The notes under the pieces were generated by a model, which was not told where the DNA came from, made no database searches, and worked only from the letters and a program-made list of their open reading frames with translations. From Actinomycetota bacterium (lineage in GTDB: Bacteria; Actinomycetota; Actinomycetes; Nanopelagicales; Nanopelagicaceae), in NCBI GenBank assembly GCA_009698815.1, contig WLPJ01000002.1:62001-126000 (forward strand): a stretch of DNA of 64,000 bases, read 5' to 3'. Below are positions 17,575 to 25,706 of this stretch, piece by piece. Positions within the stretch are counted from its first letter, which is position 1, and every line of letters begins with the position of its first letter. The position numbers and the translations under genes were made by a program.

Positions 17575-18042
17575 ATCTTTTACCAAGTCTTCTAATTCGC
17601 TACGAATAAAATCTCTGGTTGCCATTTCGCCGAGTGCAATACGCAAGCTGGCAAGTTCGCGAGTCAGATATTCAGTGTCAGCAATTGAGCGAGCATTCTG
17701 CGCGCGATCTTCATTTAGGGAAATGCGATCGCGGTCGGCTTGACGATTCTGTGCCAGCAAAATTAGCGGTGCCGCATAAGATGCTTGCAGCGACAAGATT
17801 AAAGTCAAAAAGATAAATGGAAAGTCGTCAAAGCGTAAGTCGCGCGGTGCAAGTGAATTCCAGGCTACCCATGACATAACAAATACCGTCATATAAACCA
17901 AGAATCGAGCAGTACCTAAAAAGCGAGCAAAGCGCTCGGATAAGCGACCAAAAACCTCTGGATCATAATTTGGGCGCAGTGATCGACGAGATTCGCGCGG
18001 GGTGTCTAGTCCGCTGTTACGGGATGTGATTGCACGTGCCAT
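17542..18042 (-). CDS. DUF1003 membrane protein
   Basis: 166-residue protein with two membrane helices (FLVYMTVFVMSWVAWNSL and FPFIFLTLILSLQASYAAPLI) followed by NRQADRD, the hallmark of DUF1003, and a coiled-coil C-terminus. Function unknown. It begins at the last base of the upstream MgtE-N/CBS gene, a conserved pairing in Actinobacteria that suggests a shared role, perhaps in divalent-cation handling (inference). Confidence 0.92.
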   Translation of the reverse strand: MARAITSRNSGLDTPRESRRSLRPNYDPEVFGRLSERFARFLGTARFLVYMTVFVMSWVAWNSLAPRDLRFDDFPFIFLTLILSLQASYAAPLILLAQNRQADRDRISLNEDRAQNARSIADTEYLTRELASLRIALGEMATRDFIRSELEDLVKDLSTKPQSDSK

Positions 18043-19391
18043 TAGCGCGCCTCCTCTTCCATCGATTTATCTAATTCAATATCTTCGGGATCAACTTCTG
18101 TTCCTGCAACATCGCCAAGATTAAGTATTGGGCCAGTACCGCGAGTGGAATCACGGTGCTCCAGGCGCCAGTTTTCTGGCAAAAGGTGATCAAGTACGTC
18201 ATCAACTGTGATGGCGCCCAATAGTCGATCATTAGCATCGACTACCGGAACAGATAACAAGTTATAACTGGCCAAGTATGACGAAACTTCATGCAAGGAT
18301 GCATTGGGATTTAACCCTTGCGTATCTGTATCAACGATAGATCCGAGCAGCGTTGAAGGTGGCTCGCGCAGCAGTCTTTGATAATGCACCATGCCGATGT
18401 AGCGCCCAGTAGGCGTTTCAAGTGGTTGACGACATACAAATACTTGTGAGGCCAGCGCGGGTGAGACTTCACTGGCGCGAACACCAGCCAAAGCATCTGC
18501 AACTGAATTGTCAGCGCTCAGAACAATTGGCTCAGTCGTCATCATTCCGCCTGCAGAATAATCTTCATAAGTCATCAAGCGCAGAACATCTTCGGCATCT
18601 TCTGGCTCCATGAGTTCAATCAGCGCTTGCGCACGTTCTTCTCCCACTTCGCGAAGTAAATCTGCGGCATCATCTGGATCCATTTCACCCAAGACATCTG
18701 CAGCACGTTCGCCTTCGAGTTCAGCAAGAAGTGCAACTCGTTCTACTTCATCCATTTCTTGCAAAACATCTGCCAAACGTTCGTCATCAAGGGCACGCGC
18801 AACTTCAACACGACGCTTCGGCGCTAAATCTTGAATAACTGCAGCTAAATCGGCAGCGCGCAGGTTGCTGATGGTGGCAAGTAAATTGGTGACGCCTTGG
18901 TTGTGCTCAGGCAGAGTAAAGCCAGTTACTTCCTCCCATGTGACAGTTGAAGTAGCACCTTTACGGCGCAGTCCGCTGCCCTTTTTCATAATATGAACAC
19001 GGTTGATAAACCAATCACCAGTGCGGTTTTGTTCCATGCCCATATCTTCGACAACTACAGGCTCGCTATTTTCGTTTAAAGTAATTGAGCGATCTAGTAA
19101 CTCACCGAGCACTAACAATTCACCAGCGCGAGATTCAAAGCGGCGCATATTTACCAGACCGGTAATAACAACTGCCCCTGATTCGATAGATGTAACTCGA
19201 GTAATTGGTACAAAAACTCTGCGACGTAAAGGAACTTCAACGACGAGGCCAAGAATGCGAGGTGGCTGATTATTGGAACGTAAAGTCGCGACAGCATCGC
19301 GAACCTTGCCAACTGGATCTCCATTTGGATCAAAGACTGCCGTGCCTGCCAAGCGTGCAATAAAGACGCGATTTATTGTGTTGCCACTCAT
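18042..19391 (-). CDS. PRC-barrel + MgtE N-domain + CBS protein without transport domain
   Basis: 449 residues that match the cytosolic sensor half of the MgtE magnesium channel: a PRC-barrel-like start (residues 1-110), an MgtE N-domain made of repeated acidic helices (LADVLQEMDEVERVALLAEL, AADVLGEMDPDDAADLL, ALIELMEPEDAEDVLRLM), and two CBS motifs at about 280-410. The membrane channel domain is absent and no hydrophobic helix is seen, so it cannot transport Mg2+ alone. A strong ribosome site (GGGAGG) precedes the ATG. It is coupled to the DUF1003 membrane protein downstream, which may be its membrane partner (inference). Confidence 0.9.
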   Translation of the reverse strand: MSGNTINRVFIARLAGTAVFDPNGDPVGKVRDAVATLRSNNQPPRILGLVVEVPLRRRVFVPITRVTSIESGAVVITGLVNMRRFESRAGELLVLGELLDRSITLNENSEPVVVEDMGMEQNRTGDWFINRVHIMKKGSGLRRKGATSTVTWEEVTGFTLPEHNQGVTNLLATISNLRAADLAAVIQDLAPKRRVEVARALDDERLADVLQEMDEVERVALLAELEGERAADVLGEMDPDDAADLLREVGEERAQALIELMEPEDAEDVLRLMTYEDYSAGGMMTTEPIVLSADNSVADALAGVRASEVSPALASQVFVCRQPLETPTGRYIGMVHYQRLLREPPSTLLGSIVDTDTQGLNPNASLHEVSSYLASYNLLSVPVVDANDRLLGAITVDDVLDHLLPENWRLEHRDSTRGTGPILNLGDVAGTEVDPEDIELDKSMEEEAR

Positions 19392-19425
19392 TTTGGGCCT
19401 CCCTTCATTGGCTAAGGGTATCGGC

Positions 19426-19431
19426 TACGGT
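19426..19431 (+). promoter_or_regulatory. Leaderless -10 for the EamA transporter
   Basis: TACGGT, 7 bases before the ATG at 19439; the same hexamer and spacing as birA. Confidence 0.55.
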
Positions 19432-19438
19432 TACTGTC

Positions 19439-20341
19439 ATGTCGCAGCCTTTAAATCGTGATAACCACACACAAATACCTGCGCGCCCAGATTTAATTCG
19501 CTTAGGAATAGGAATTATTGGAATCGGCACATCTGGACCGCTTATCGCTATGAGTTCAATGCCAGTGCTCTCACTGATTTTCTGGCGAAATTTCGGAGCA
19601 GCACTGATGACCGCACCTTTTGCGCTACGCCATCGCATCGATAGAACTGGCGCAAAATGGGCGATTCTTGCTGGCGTTGTCTTAGCGCTACATTTCTACG
19701 GTTTCTTCCTTGCGATGCGTATGACAACAGTTGCTGCAGGTACCGCCCTCGTTGCACTTCAGCCAATCTTTGCCGCACTCTTTCTTAAATTATCAGGTGG
19801 CCATATTCCATCTCGTGCTTGGTTGGGTATGTTTGTATCTTTCGGCGGAGTTCTGTTAATTTCTGGAATTGATTTACAAATTTCACTGCGCGCTTTCCTT
19901 GGTGACTTAGCAGCGATTATCTCTGCCGCCCTTTCTGCCTTATACATACTGATTGGAGCTCGGGCACAAAGAACGATAGAAACAGCCACATACACATCTA
20001 TCTGTTATTTCTTCTGCGCTATTACCGCGCTACCAATGGCGATAATTGCGGGCAACGAACTTCTAGATTTCAGCGCACGCGAATGGTGGATCCTATTAGG
20101 GCTAATTCTCGGTGCACAATTTTTAGGTCACACCATGTTTAACTCAGTTCTCAAACGAGTTTCTCCGGCTGTTGTTTCTCTGATCGTTTTCTTCGAAGTT
20201 CCAGTAAGTTCGATCTTAGCTATCTGGTGGTTGAATCAGCGCCCACCAATTGGCGTCATACCCGGCATCGTCTTAATTCTTTCTGGTTGCGCACTAGTTG
20301 TTATGCGTACTAGACCTACTCGCGTAATGATTGACGAGTAA
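19439..20341 (+). CDS. EamA/DMT-family drug/metabolite transporter
   Basis: About 300 residues with ten predicted membrane helices in two EamA repeats; the first starts near LGIGIIGIGTSGPLIAMSS and the second near LGDLAAIISAALSALYILIG. DMT members export or import amino acids, nucleobases and other small metabolites; the substrate cannot be assigned. ATG 19439 is chosen because a longer frame runs into the divergent MgtE gene and because of the well-placed -10 hexamer. Confidence 0.88.
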   Translation: MSQPLNRDNHTQIPARPDLIRLGIGIIGIGTSGPLIAMSSMPVLSLIFWRNFGAALMTAPFALRHRIDRTGAKWAILAGVVLALHFYGFFLAMRMTTVAAGTALVALQPIFAALFLKLSGGHIPSRAWLGMFVSFGGVLLISGIDLQISLRAFLGDLAAIISAALSALYILIGARAQRTIETATYTSICYFFCAITALPMAIIAGNELLDFSAREWWILLGLILGAQFLGHTMFNSVLKRVSPAVVSLIVFFEVPVSSILAIWWLNQRPPIGVIPGIVLILSGCALVVMRTRPTRVMIDE

Positions 20342-20359
20342 AAGTAGAATGATTTCAAA

Positions 20360-21205
20360 ATGATTGATTTACATACGCATACAACGGCAAGTGATGGAAC
20401 AGATTCACCTGCTGCGTTGGTAAATAAAGCACATTCTGCTGGTATCACTACCTTGGCGATTACCGATCACGACAGCACTTCAGGTTGGGGTGAGGCTGTG
20501 ACAGCGCTTCGCCCATCGCTCTCTTTAGTGTTAGGCGCTGAAATTTCCACACTAACTCTTGATGGAATTAGCGTGCATATGCTCGGGTTGTTATTTGATA
20601 GTCAAGATAAAAATATGCAAAATATGTTGGCAGAGTCTCGAGATACTCGAATTCCACGCATGCGCAAGATGATTGAGTTACTTGCAGCAGATGGCATAAA
20701 TATCTCTATTGATGATGTGATGGCTGCGACTCCAGTTGGTGCAACATTAGGCAGGCCGCACCTTGCTGATGCGCTTGTACGAAATAAAGTTGTGGCATCA
20801 CGCGATGAAGCATTTATTGAACTATTACATAACGGCTCAAAGTATTACGTGAGTCATGCAGCCCCAACGCCTGAAGCTGCCATCCACCAGATAAATCAGG
20901 CGGGCGGTGTTGCAGTCATTGCGCACCCATTTGCATCAAGACGAGGCGAAATAATTTCAGCAGATACCTTCAAACACCTAGTCTCTGCCGGATTACATGG
21001 AATTGAAGTAAATCATCGAGACCATTCACAATCTGAGCGTGAGCAACTAGCTGAAATCGCAGATCAACTTGGGTTAGTTAAAACTGGGTCAAGTGATTAC
21101 CACGGCAACGGTAAACTAAATGAACTGGGAGAAAATCTCACCGATCCCGAGCAGTGGGCTCGCCTTGAATCACTAGCAAGTGCGCGAAGGGTCGTAACAA
21201 AGTGA
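20360..21205 (+). CDS. PHP-domain phosphoesterase (TrpH/RNase AM-like)
   Basis: 281-residue PHP-fold metal hydrolase. Metal ligands are visible in IDLHTHTTASDGTDSP and AITDHDS at the N-terminus, VIAHP near residue 190 and GSSDYHG near residue 245. Characterised relatives hydrolyse 3',5'-nucleotide bisphosphates and trim 5' ends of RNA. Promoter-like TAGAAT lies 9 bases before the ATG. It overlaps marC by 4 bases (GTGA). Confidence 0.9.
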   Translation: MIDLHTHTTASDGTDSPAALVNKAHSAGITTLAITDHDSTSGWGEAVTALRPSLSLVLGAEISTLTLDGISVHMLGLLFDSQDKNMQNMLAESRDTRIPRMRKMIELLAADGINISIDDVMAATPVGATLGRPHLADALVRNKVVASRDEAFIELLHNGSKYYVSHAAPTPEAAIHQINQAGGVAVIAHPFASRRGEIISADTFKHLVSAGLHGIEVNHRDHSQSEREQLAEIADQLGLVKTGSSDYHGNGKLNELGENLTDPEQWARLESLASARRVVTK

Positions 21206-21819
21206 ACGTCATTGAAGTTAGCGCAGTTACCTTCTCGATTCAGGCTTTTGTAACCCTTTTAGTAATTCTCGATCCGCCAGGTGCAACGCCGATATTTCTG
21301 GGGCTAGTTGCTGACAAAACAAAGAAAGAACGTGTGCAACTTGCTTGGCAAGCAGCACTGGTCTCTCTTATCGTAATTTCCTTCTTCTCGATCTTTGGCC
21401 GATTTATTTTGGAGTACATGAACGTTTCAATTGAAGCGTTACAAGCAGCGGGTGGACTTTTACTTCTATATGTTTCCCTTGAACTCTTAACTGGTCGCGA
21501 TATGGGCGGGGATGGCTCGAAGGATAAAAATATTGCACTCGTCCCACTTGGAACTCCGCTACTAGCAGGACCAGGTGCGATCGTGGCAACCATGATCTTC
21601 GTACAGCAGATCCAAACTCCGGCGCAAAGCATTGGTCTGATCGCAGCAGTCGTTGCAGTACATATCGTGATTGCAATCTCTTTAATGGCTTCCACGACTA
21701 TTTTGGGGATTATTAAAGATGCTGGCGTAACGCTGCTAGCCAGAATCGCTGGATTATTACTTGCGGCAATCGCAGTTCAGATGTTGGTCGATGCCATAAA
21801 AGCTTTCACTGCACAATAA
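21202..21819 (+). CDS. MarC-family (UPF0056) integral membrane protein
   Basis: 205 residues with six predicted helices and the family motifs ILDPPGATPIF near the first helix and LAGPGAIVATMIF in the middle. MarC proteins are conserved but their function is unresolved; the old link to antibiotic resistance is not supported. GTG start inside the end of the PHP gene, so the two are translationally coupled. Confidence 0.9.
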   Translation: MNVIEVSAVTFSIQAFVTLLVILDPPGATPIFLGLVADKTKKERVQLAWQAALVSLIVISFFSIFGRFILEYMNVSIEALQAAGGLLLLYVSLELLTGRDMGGDGSKDKNIALVPLGTPLLAGPGAIVATMIFVQQIQTPAQSIGLIAAVVAVHIVIAISLMASTTILGIIKDAGVTLLARIAGLLLAAIAVQMLVDAIKAFTAQ

Positions 21820-21831
21820 CTAAACCTCAGA

Positions 21832-21837
21832 TAAAGT
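21832..21837 (+). promoter_or_regulatory. Leaderless -10 for the MpaB-like gene
   Basis: TAAAGT, 7 bases before the ATG at 21845. Confidence 0.5.
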
Positions 21838-21844
21838 TACGTAT

Positions 21845-22642
21845 ATGTCATCAGATCCCCGTGGGAAATTCTCACCTGAAACTATCGCCTGGCAGATTCA
21901 TTCCGATCCGGCGATGGCTATCGGTGGAATACGCGCTTTGTTGCAACAAGCGCTGCATCCAGATGCGATGGATGGCGTTGCTAAGAATTCAAATTTTCGT
22001 GAAGATGCGTGGGGTCGATTGCAACGCACCGGAGATTATGTTTCAACTATAACTTTTGGAAGTCGTGATGAAGCAGATGCTCTCTCTTCTCGAGTCAGAA
22101 AGATTCACACTTCATTAGGTTTAGATGATCCACATCTATTGCTCTGGGTACACATGTCGATGGTGGATTCTTTTCTAGATATTGCGGTTCGATCTGGTAT
22201 GTCACTTACCTCTGAACAACAAGATCAATATGTTGCTGAGATGGTGGTGTTTGCAGAAGATGTCGGAATAAATGCCGACCAAGTTCCATCTTCAGTTGAG
22301 CAGATGCAAACGTATTTTTCAAACATTTCGCCAGAACTTAGCGCTTCAGATGATGCTAAGCGAGCGGCCCTCTTCTTAACAATTCCGCCACTTCCAACTG
22401 CAGTTCGTTTTGTAACTCCGGCAGCGCCTGCCTGGGCTTCGCTTGCACTTATCGCCGCTAGTTCTTTGCCGGCTTGGGCTAGATCTCTTTACGGAACTCC
22501 AACACTTCCTGGGCAAAATTTTGCAACAGAGATTTCGCTAAAAGCGGTTCGCAAAACTTTAGGCGCAATTCCAGATGCGATTTTGGCACCACCCGTGTAC
22601 AAAGCAGCGCAAGTGCGATGGGGATTGGTGTTGGCCAAGTGA
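21845..22642 (+). CDS. MpaB/DUF2236-family oxygenase-like protein
   Basis: 265 residues resembling the DUF2236 / latex-clearing-protein-like family: AIGGIRALLQQALHP near residue 25, WGRLQRTGDYVSTITFGS near residue 58 and the histidine-containing LLLWVHMSMVDSFLD near residue 98. Related proteins bind haem b and some act as oxygenases. The biological substrate here is unknown. It overlaps the ParA-like gene by 4 bases (GTGA), an association with no obvious shared biochemistry. Confidence 0.8.
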   Translation: MSSDPRGKFSPETIAWQIHSDPAMAIGGIRALLQQALHPDAMDGVAKNSNFREDAWGRLQRTGDYVSTITFGSRDEADALSSRVRKIHTSLGLDDPHLLLWVHMSMVDSFLDIAVRSGMSLTSEQQDQYVAEMVVFAEDVGINADQVPSSVEQMQTYFSNISPELSASDDAKRAALFLTIPPLPTAVRFVTPAAPAWASLALIAASSLPAWARSLYGTPTLPGQNFATEISLKAVRKTLGAIPDAILAPPVYKAAQVRWGLVLAK

Positions 22643-23304
22643 AGGTAATTGCGATTGCAAATCCGGCAGGCGGGGTAGGCAAGACAACTCTTGCACACTG
22701 CTTGGCTGTGGCCTTTGCTGAATTTGGTAAGAAGACACTTTTAATAGATCTTGATCCTGCGGCGCCACTTACCTTTCGCCTTGGGTTTGAAAACCCACGA
22801 CTTACAATCACCGAATTTTTATTGGACGTTAAGGTAACCGAGGAAAACCTAGTTACAACTTCTGAGCGCTTTGATTTTATAGCGTCAGATTCACGATTAG
22901 CAGCGAACCTAGATGAAGGCGCGCTTTCCCAGTTGTTAACCAGGTTACCCAAAGATTATGACTTAGTTATCTTGGATATTCCTCCAACGTTGACTCGATC
23001 ATTAGGCGCGGCAATCAGCGCCGCAGACCAGATTTTCGTACCCGTTTCGCAAAATCTTCATTCGCTACGCGGGCTAATTCAATTGCGAAAAATTACCGAT
23101 AAGCCCATAACCGCGGTCGCCATAGGTGAAGTAAATTATGAAGAGCTCTCACCAGTATTAGATGTGGCAATTTTGCGCAGTGATGAGGTAGAAATTGCGG
23201 CAAGTTCTGATTTATCTGTCTTAACCTTGAGTAAAAGTTCCGAAGTGTCAGAGAGTTATCGAAGTGCCGCATATTCGGTACTCGAGATCTTGGGTCTGGA
23301 ATAA
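22639..23304 (+). CDS. ParA/Soj-like P-loop ATPase without ParB neighbour
   Basis: About 221 residues from GTG 22639. Deviant Walker A NPAGGVGKTTLAH at the very N-terminus, Walker A' LLIDLDPAAPLTFRLGF, and Walker B-like YDLVILDIPPTLTRSLG. ParA ATPases position DNA or protein cargo, but no parB or parS-like site is adjacent, so this is not the main chromosome-partition gene by context. Similar stand-alone Soj-type genes lie next to the same helicase/DUF3107/TetR/moeZ group in Mycobacterium (Rv3213c region, from memory). Confidence 0.85.
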   Translation: MKVIAIANPAGGVGKTTLAHCLAVAFAEFGKKTLLIDLDPAAPLTFRLGFENPRLTITEFLLDVKVTEENLVTTSERFDFIASDSRLAANLDEGALSQLLTRLPKDYDLVILDIPPTLTRSLGAAISAADQIFVPVSQNLHSLRGLIQLRKITDKPITAVAIGEVNYEELSPVLDVAILRSDEVEIAASSDLSVLTLSKSSEVSESYRSAAYSVLEILGLE

Positions 23305-23315
23305 CGGCTAAAAAA

Positions 23316-24644
23316 TTAAGAAGTAAACTTCTTAGTGCGCGTACGATTTCGTGGAGTTTTATCTGCTGTTGGCTTAGCAGCTCTCTCGGGTGAGGCAACC
23401 TTTTCTGTCTTAGCTACAGGCTTCTGCTTTGTAATACGTCCGTTGGAACCTGCTGGAATATTTAACATTTGATAAAGATGTTCTGATGATGAATAAGTTT
23501 CTTCGGGTTCGCCTAAGCCCAGCACTAGAGATGTATCAATCATCTTCCAGCGAGCCAAGTCATCCCAATCGACAAATGTTACTGAGATTCCGTCTGCTCC
23601 AGCACGCGCTGTGCGACCAATGCGGTGCACGTAAGTTTTTTCATCTTCTGGACATTGATAGTTGATTACGTGCGTAATGCCATCTATATCAATTCCGCGC
23701 GCTGCCACATCAGTTGCGACGAGCACATCTGATTTACCAGCCTTAAAATCATTAAGCGCTTTTTCGCGCGCGCTCTGTCCTAGATCGCCATGAATGGATG
23801 CGGCACGGAATCCACGTTCGGCCAAATCATCAGAGGTTTTTTGACAGGTGCGTTTTGTGCGGCAGAAGACGATCGTTGGACCTCGTCCATCGGCTTGGAG
23901 AATTCGAGCCAGCATTTCGATCTTATCTAGAGCATGGGCACGTATTACATGTTGCTTGATACGAGATACAACCGCACCCTCATCTTCGTTATCTTGCGTG
24001 CGAATGTGTATTGGCTGATTCATAAAGCGGCGCGCTAGGGCAATAATATCGCCAGGCATAGTCGCAGAAAAGAGCATTGTTTGTGAGCGATTTGGAGTGC
24101 TCGTAAATATTTTTTCAACATCAGGCAAGAAGCCTAAATCAAGCATTTCATCTGCCTCATCTAAGACAACGCGTGATACTTCCTTCAATTTCAATTGACC
24201 TTGTCGGTATAGATCTAACAAGCGACCTGGTGTTCCAACGACTATCTCCACACCGTTATTAAGTGCTTCGATTTGTGGTTCAAATGCGCGACCACCGTAT
24301 ACAGCCAGAGTGCGTATGCCACGATTTCCAGTCAACTCATCAATATCTTTTGTGACCTGCACGCAGAGTTCGCGAGTTGGGACTACCACCAAAACTTGTG
24401 GCAGTCCTTTAGCTGTTAAATCCGTCCATTCGGTATCAAGTGGTGCGATCACTCTTTCAATTAATGGAATTCCAAAGGCTAGTGTTTTTCCAGTACCTGT
24501 CTTGGCTTGGCCAATTACATCGCCATCGCCTAGTGCGATAGGCAGAACCATCTCTTGAATTGGGAAAGGTGAGATAAAACCATGTTCTGCTAGCGCCGCC
24601 TGTGTTTCGGGGCGAAGTGGCAAATCGGCAAAAGTTATCGACAC
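23316..24644 (-). CDS. DEAD-box ATP-dependent RNA helicase (RhlE-like)
   Basis: About 442 residues with all core motifs: Q motif FPIQEMVLP, motif I AKTGTGKT, Ia VPTRELCVQ, Ib TPGRLLDL, II VLDEADEMLD, III FSATMPG, V ATDVAARGIDI and VI HRIGRTARAG. The lysine/proline-rich C-terminal tail should add RNA affinity. The start is probably GTG 24644, one base after the DUF3107 stop, since upstream in-frame codons run through that gene. Likely roles are ribosome assembly or mRNA decay. Confidence 0.93.
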   Translation of the reverse strand: MSITFADLPLRPETQAALAEHGFISPFPIQEMVLPIALGDGDVIGQAKTGTGKTLAFGIPLIERVIAPLDTEWTDLTAKGLPQVLVVVPTRELCVQVTKDIDELTGNRGIRTLAVYGGRAFEPQIEALNNGVEIVVGTPGRLLDLYRQGQLKLKEVSRVVLDEADEMLDLGFLPDVEKIFTSTPNRSQTMLFSATMPGDIIALARRFMNQPIHIRTQDNEDEGAVVSRIKQHVIRAHALDKIEMLARILQADGRGPTIVFCRTKRTCQKTSDDLAERGFRAASIHGDLGQSAREKALNDFKAGKSDVLVATDVAARGIDIDGITHVINYQCPEDEKTYVHRIGRTARAGADGISVTFVDWDDLARWKMIDTSLVLGLGEPEETYSSSEHLYQMLNIPAGSNGRITKQKPVAKTEKVASPERAAKPTADKTPRNRTRTKKFTS

Positions 24645-24645
24645 C

Positions 24646-24903
24646 TTAGAGAACGCCGAAACCAACGCGACGATCGGCGGCGACACCAATGTCGACGAAG
24701 CCAATCTTGTCCGCTGCTACAACAATTTCATGGCCCCGAATATCTTGTAACGCTAGGGGAGTCTGACCTGCCAACGCTGCCGACACTGCCGCTTTAACAT
24801 CGGCAACTGAAGAATTTGTTTCAACTACTAGTTCGCCAGAGATATTGGCAATTGCGATGCGAACCTGTGTACTTTGTCCGGCATCTGATTTTTTTGTACT
24901 CAT
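24646..24903 (-). CDS. DUF3107 small protein (TB9.4-like)
   Basis: 85-residue protein of the actinobacterial DUF3107 family (Rv3208A/TB9.4-like by pattern and context): VRIAIANISGELVVETNSS at the start and ending in VGFVDIGVAADRRVGFG-type residues. Function unknown. It lies between a TetR regulator and an RNA helicase, the same neighbourhood as in Mycobacterium. Confidence 0.9.
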   Translation of the reverse strand: MSTKKSDAGQSTQVRIAIANISGELVVETNSSVADVKAAVSAALAGQTPLALQDIRGHEIVVAADKIGFVDIGVAADRRVGFGVL

Positions 24904-24956
24904 GTGGCTATCCTATCGCCAAAAAGTGCAGCCAATCTCTCTGAAATGAGTAGGGG

Positions 24957-25586
24957 TTATTGACTTCCAGAGAGTGGGAAGCCAGAAATTCCACGCCACA
25001 TTAAGTTTTCAACTAATTCAACAGCTTGCTGGCGACTTAATTTGCTATCTCGTTCCAGCCAATGGCGTGCGGTCACTTGGGTATATCCAATAAGCCCAAC
25101 GCCCAGCAACATAGCAACTTCTTGAGGCAATCCAGTGTCATTGGAAATAATTGCACTTACGGCTGCTGCGCAGTCATAGGTCATACGATTTAAGCGCTCA
25201 CGAACCTGTGGCTCAACGTTCATATCGCTTTCGAAAAGTAAACGGAATGCCTCACCTTCTTTTTCGATAAATTCAAAGTAAGCAACAACGGTCGCATGTA
25301 CGCGCATAGAGTTATCGGGAGTTGAAGAGATGGCTTTTTGTAGTGCGAAGACTAGTGAATCAATATGCAGATCTAGTACGGCAAGATACAAATCAAGTTT
25401 CGAAGGAAAGTGCTGATACAGAACTGGCTTGCTGACATTTGCGCGATCAGCAATTTCATCCATTGCAGCCGAGTGGTATCCGGCGGCGGTGAAAACTTCT
25501 AGGGCCGCGTTGAGTAATATGGCACGGCGCTCATCACGCGGCAGGCGTGGTTTATCGCCTTTTGTATTCGTATCTACGGTAGTCAT
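24957..25586 (-). CDS. TetR-family transcriptional regulator
   Basis: 209 residues. N-terminal TetR helix-turn-helix (AALEVFTAAGYHSAAMDEIA ... VSKPVLYQHFPSKLDLYLAV) and a C-terminal ligand/dimer domain. It is divergent from moeZ and upstream of DUF3107 and the helicase, matching the Rv3208 position in Mycobacterium. A TACGAT hexamer 7 bases before its ATG suggests a leaderless transcript. It may bind the imperfect inverted repeat in the 120-base gap to moeZ (inference). Confidence 0.93.
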   Translation of the reverse strand: MTTVDTNTKGDKPRLPRDERRAILLNAALEVFTAAGYHSAAMDEIADRANVSKPVLYQHFPSKLDLYLAVLDLHIDSLVFALQKAISSTPDNSMRVHATVVAYFEFIEKEGEAFRLLFESDMNVEPQVRERLNRMTYDCAAAVSAIISNDTGLPQEVAMLLGVGLIGYTQVTARHWLERDSKLSRQQAVELVENLMWRGISGFPLSGSQ

Positions 25587-25593
25587 TGCTCGT

Positions 25594-25599
25594 ATCGTA
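25594..25599 (-). promoter_or_regulatory. Leaderless -10 for the TetR gene
   Basis: Reverse-strand TACGAT, 7 bases before the ATG at 25586; the identical hexamer precedes the TerC gene. Confidence 0.55.
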
Positions 25600-25653
25600 G
25601 ACGCAGCAGCGCTAATAAAGAAAGATCAAATGCAGATGAGAACGATTTGCAGC

Positions 25654-25679
25654 GTGCCAAATTTATCTAATTGGCGCAC
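25654..25679. promoter_or_regulatory. Imperfect inverted repeat between TetR and moeZ, possible operator
   Basis: GTGCCAAATT and AATTGGCGCAC face each other across a TATCT centre with one or two unpaired bases per arm. It lies about 15 bases upstream of the moeZ -10 and about 70 bases from the TetR start. The size fits a TetR-type operator, but the arms are imperfect. Confidence 0.25.
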
Positions 25680-25694
25680 CTGCAACGCCTACGG

Positions 25695-25700
25695 CAGAAT
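25695..25700 (+). promoter_or_regulatory. Leaderless -10 for moeZ
   Basis: CAGAAT, 6 bases before the moeZ ATG at 25707. Confidence 0.45.
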
Positions 25701-25706
25701 AGCGCT

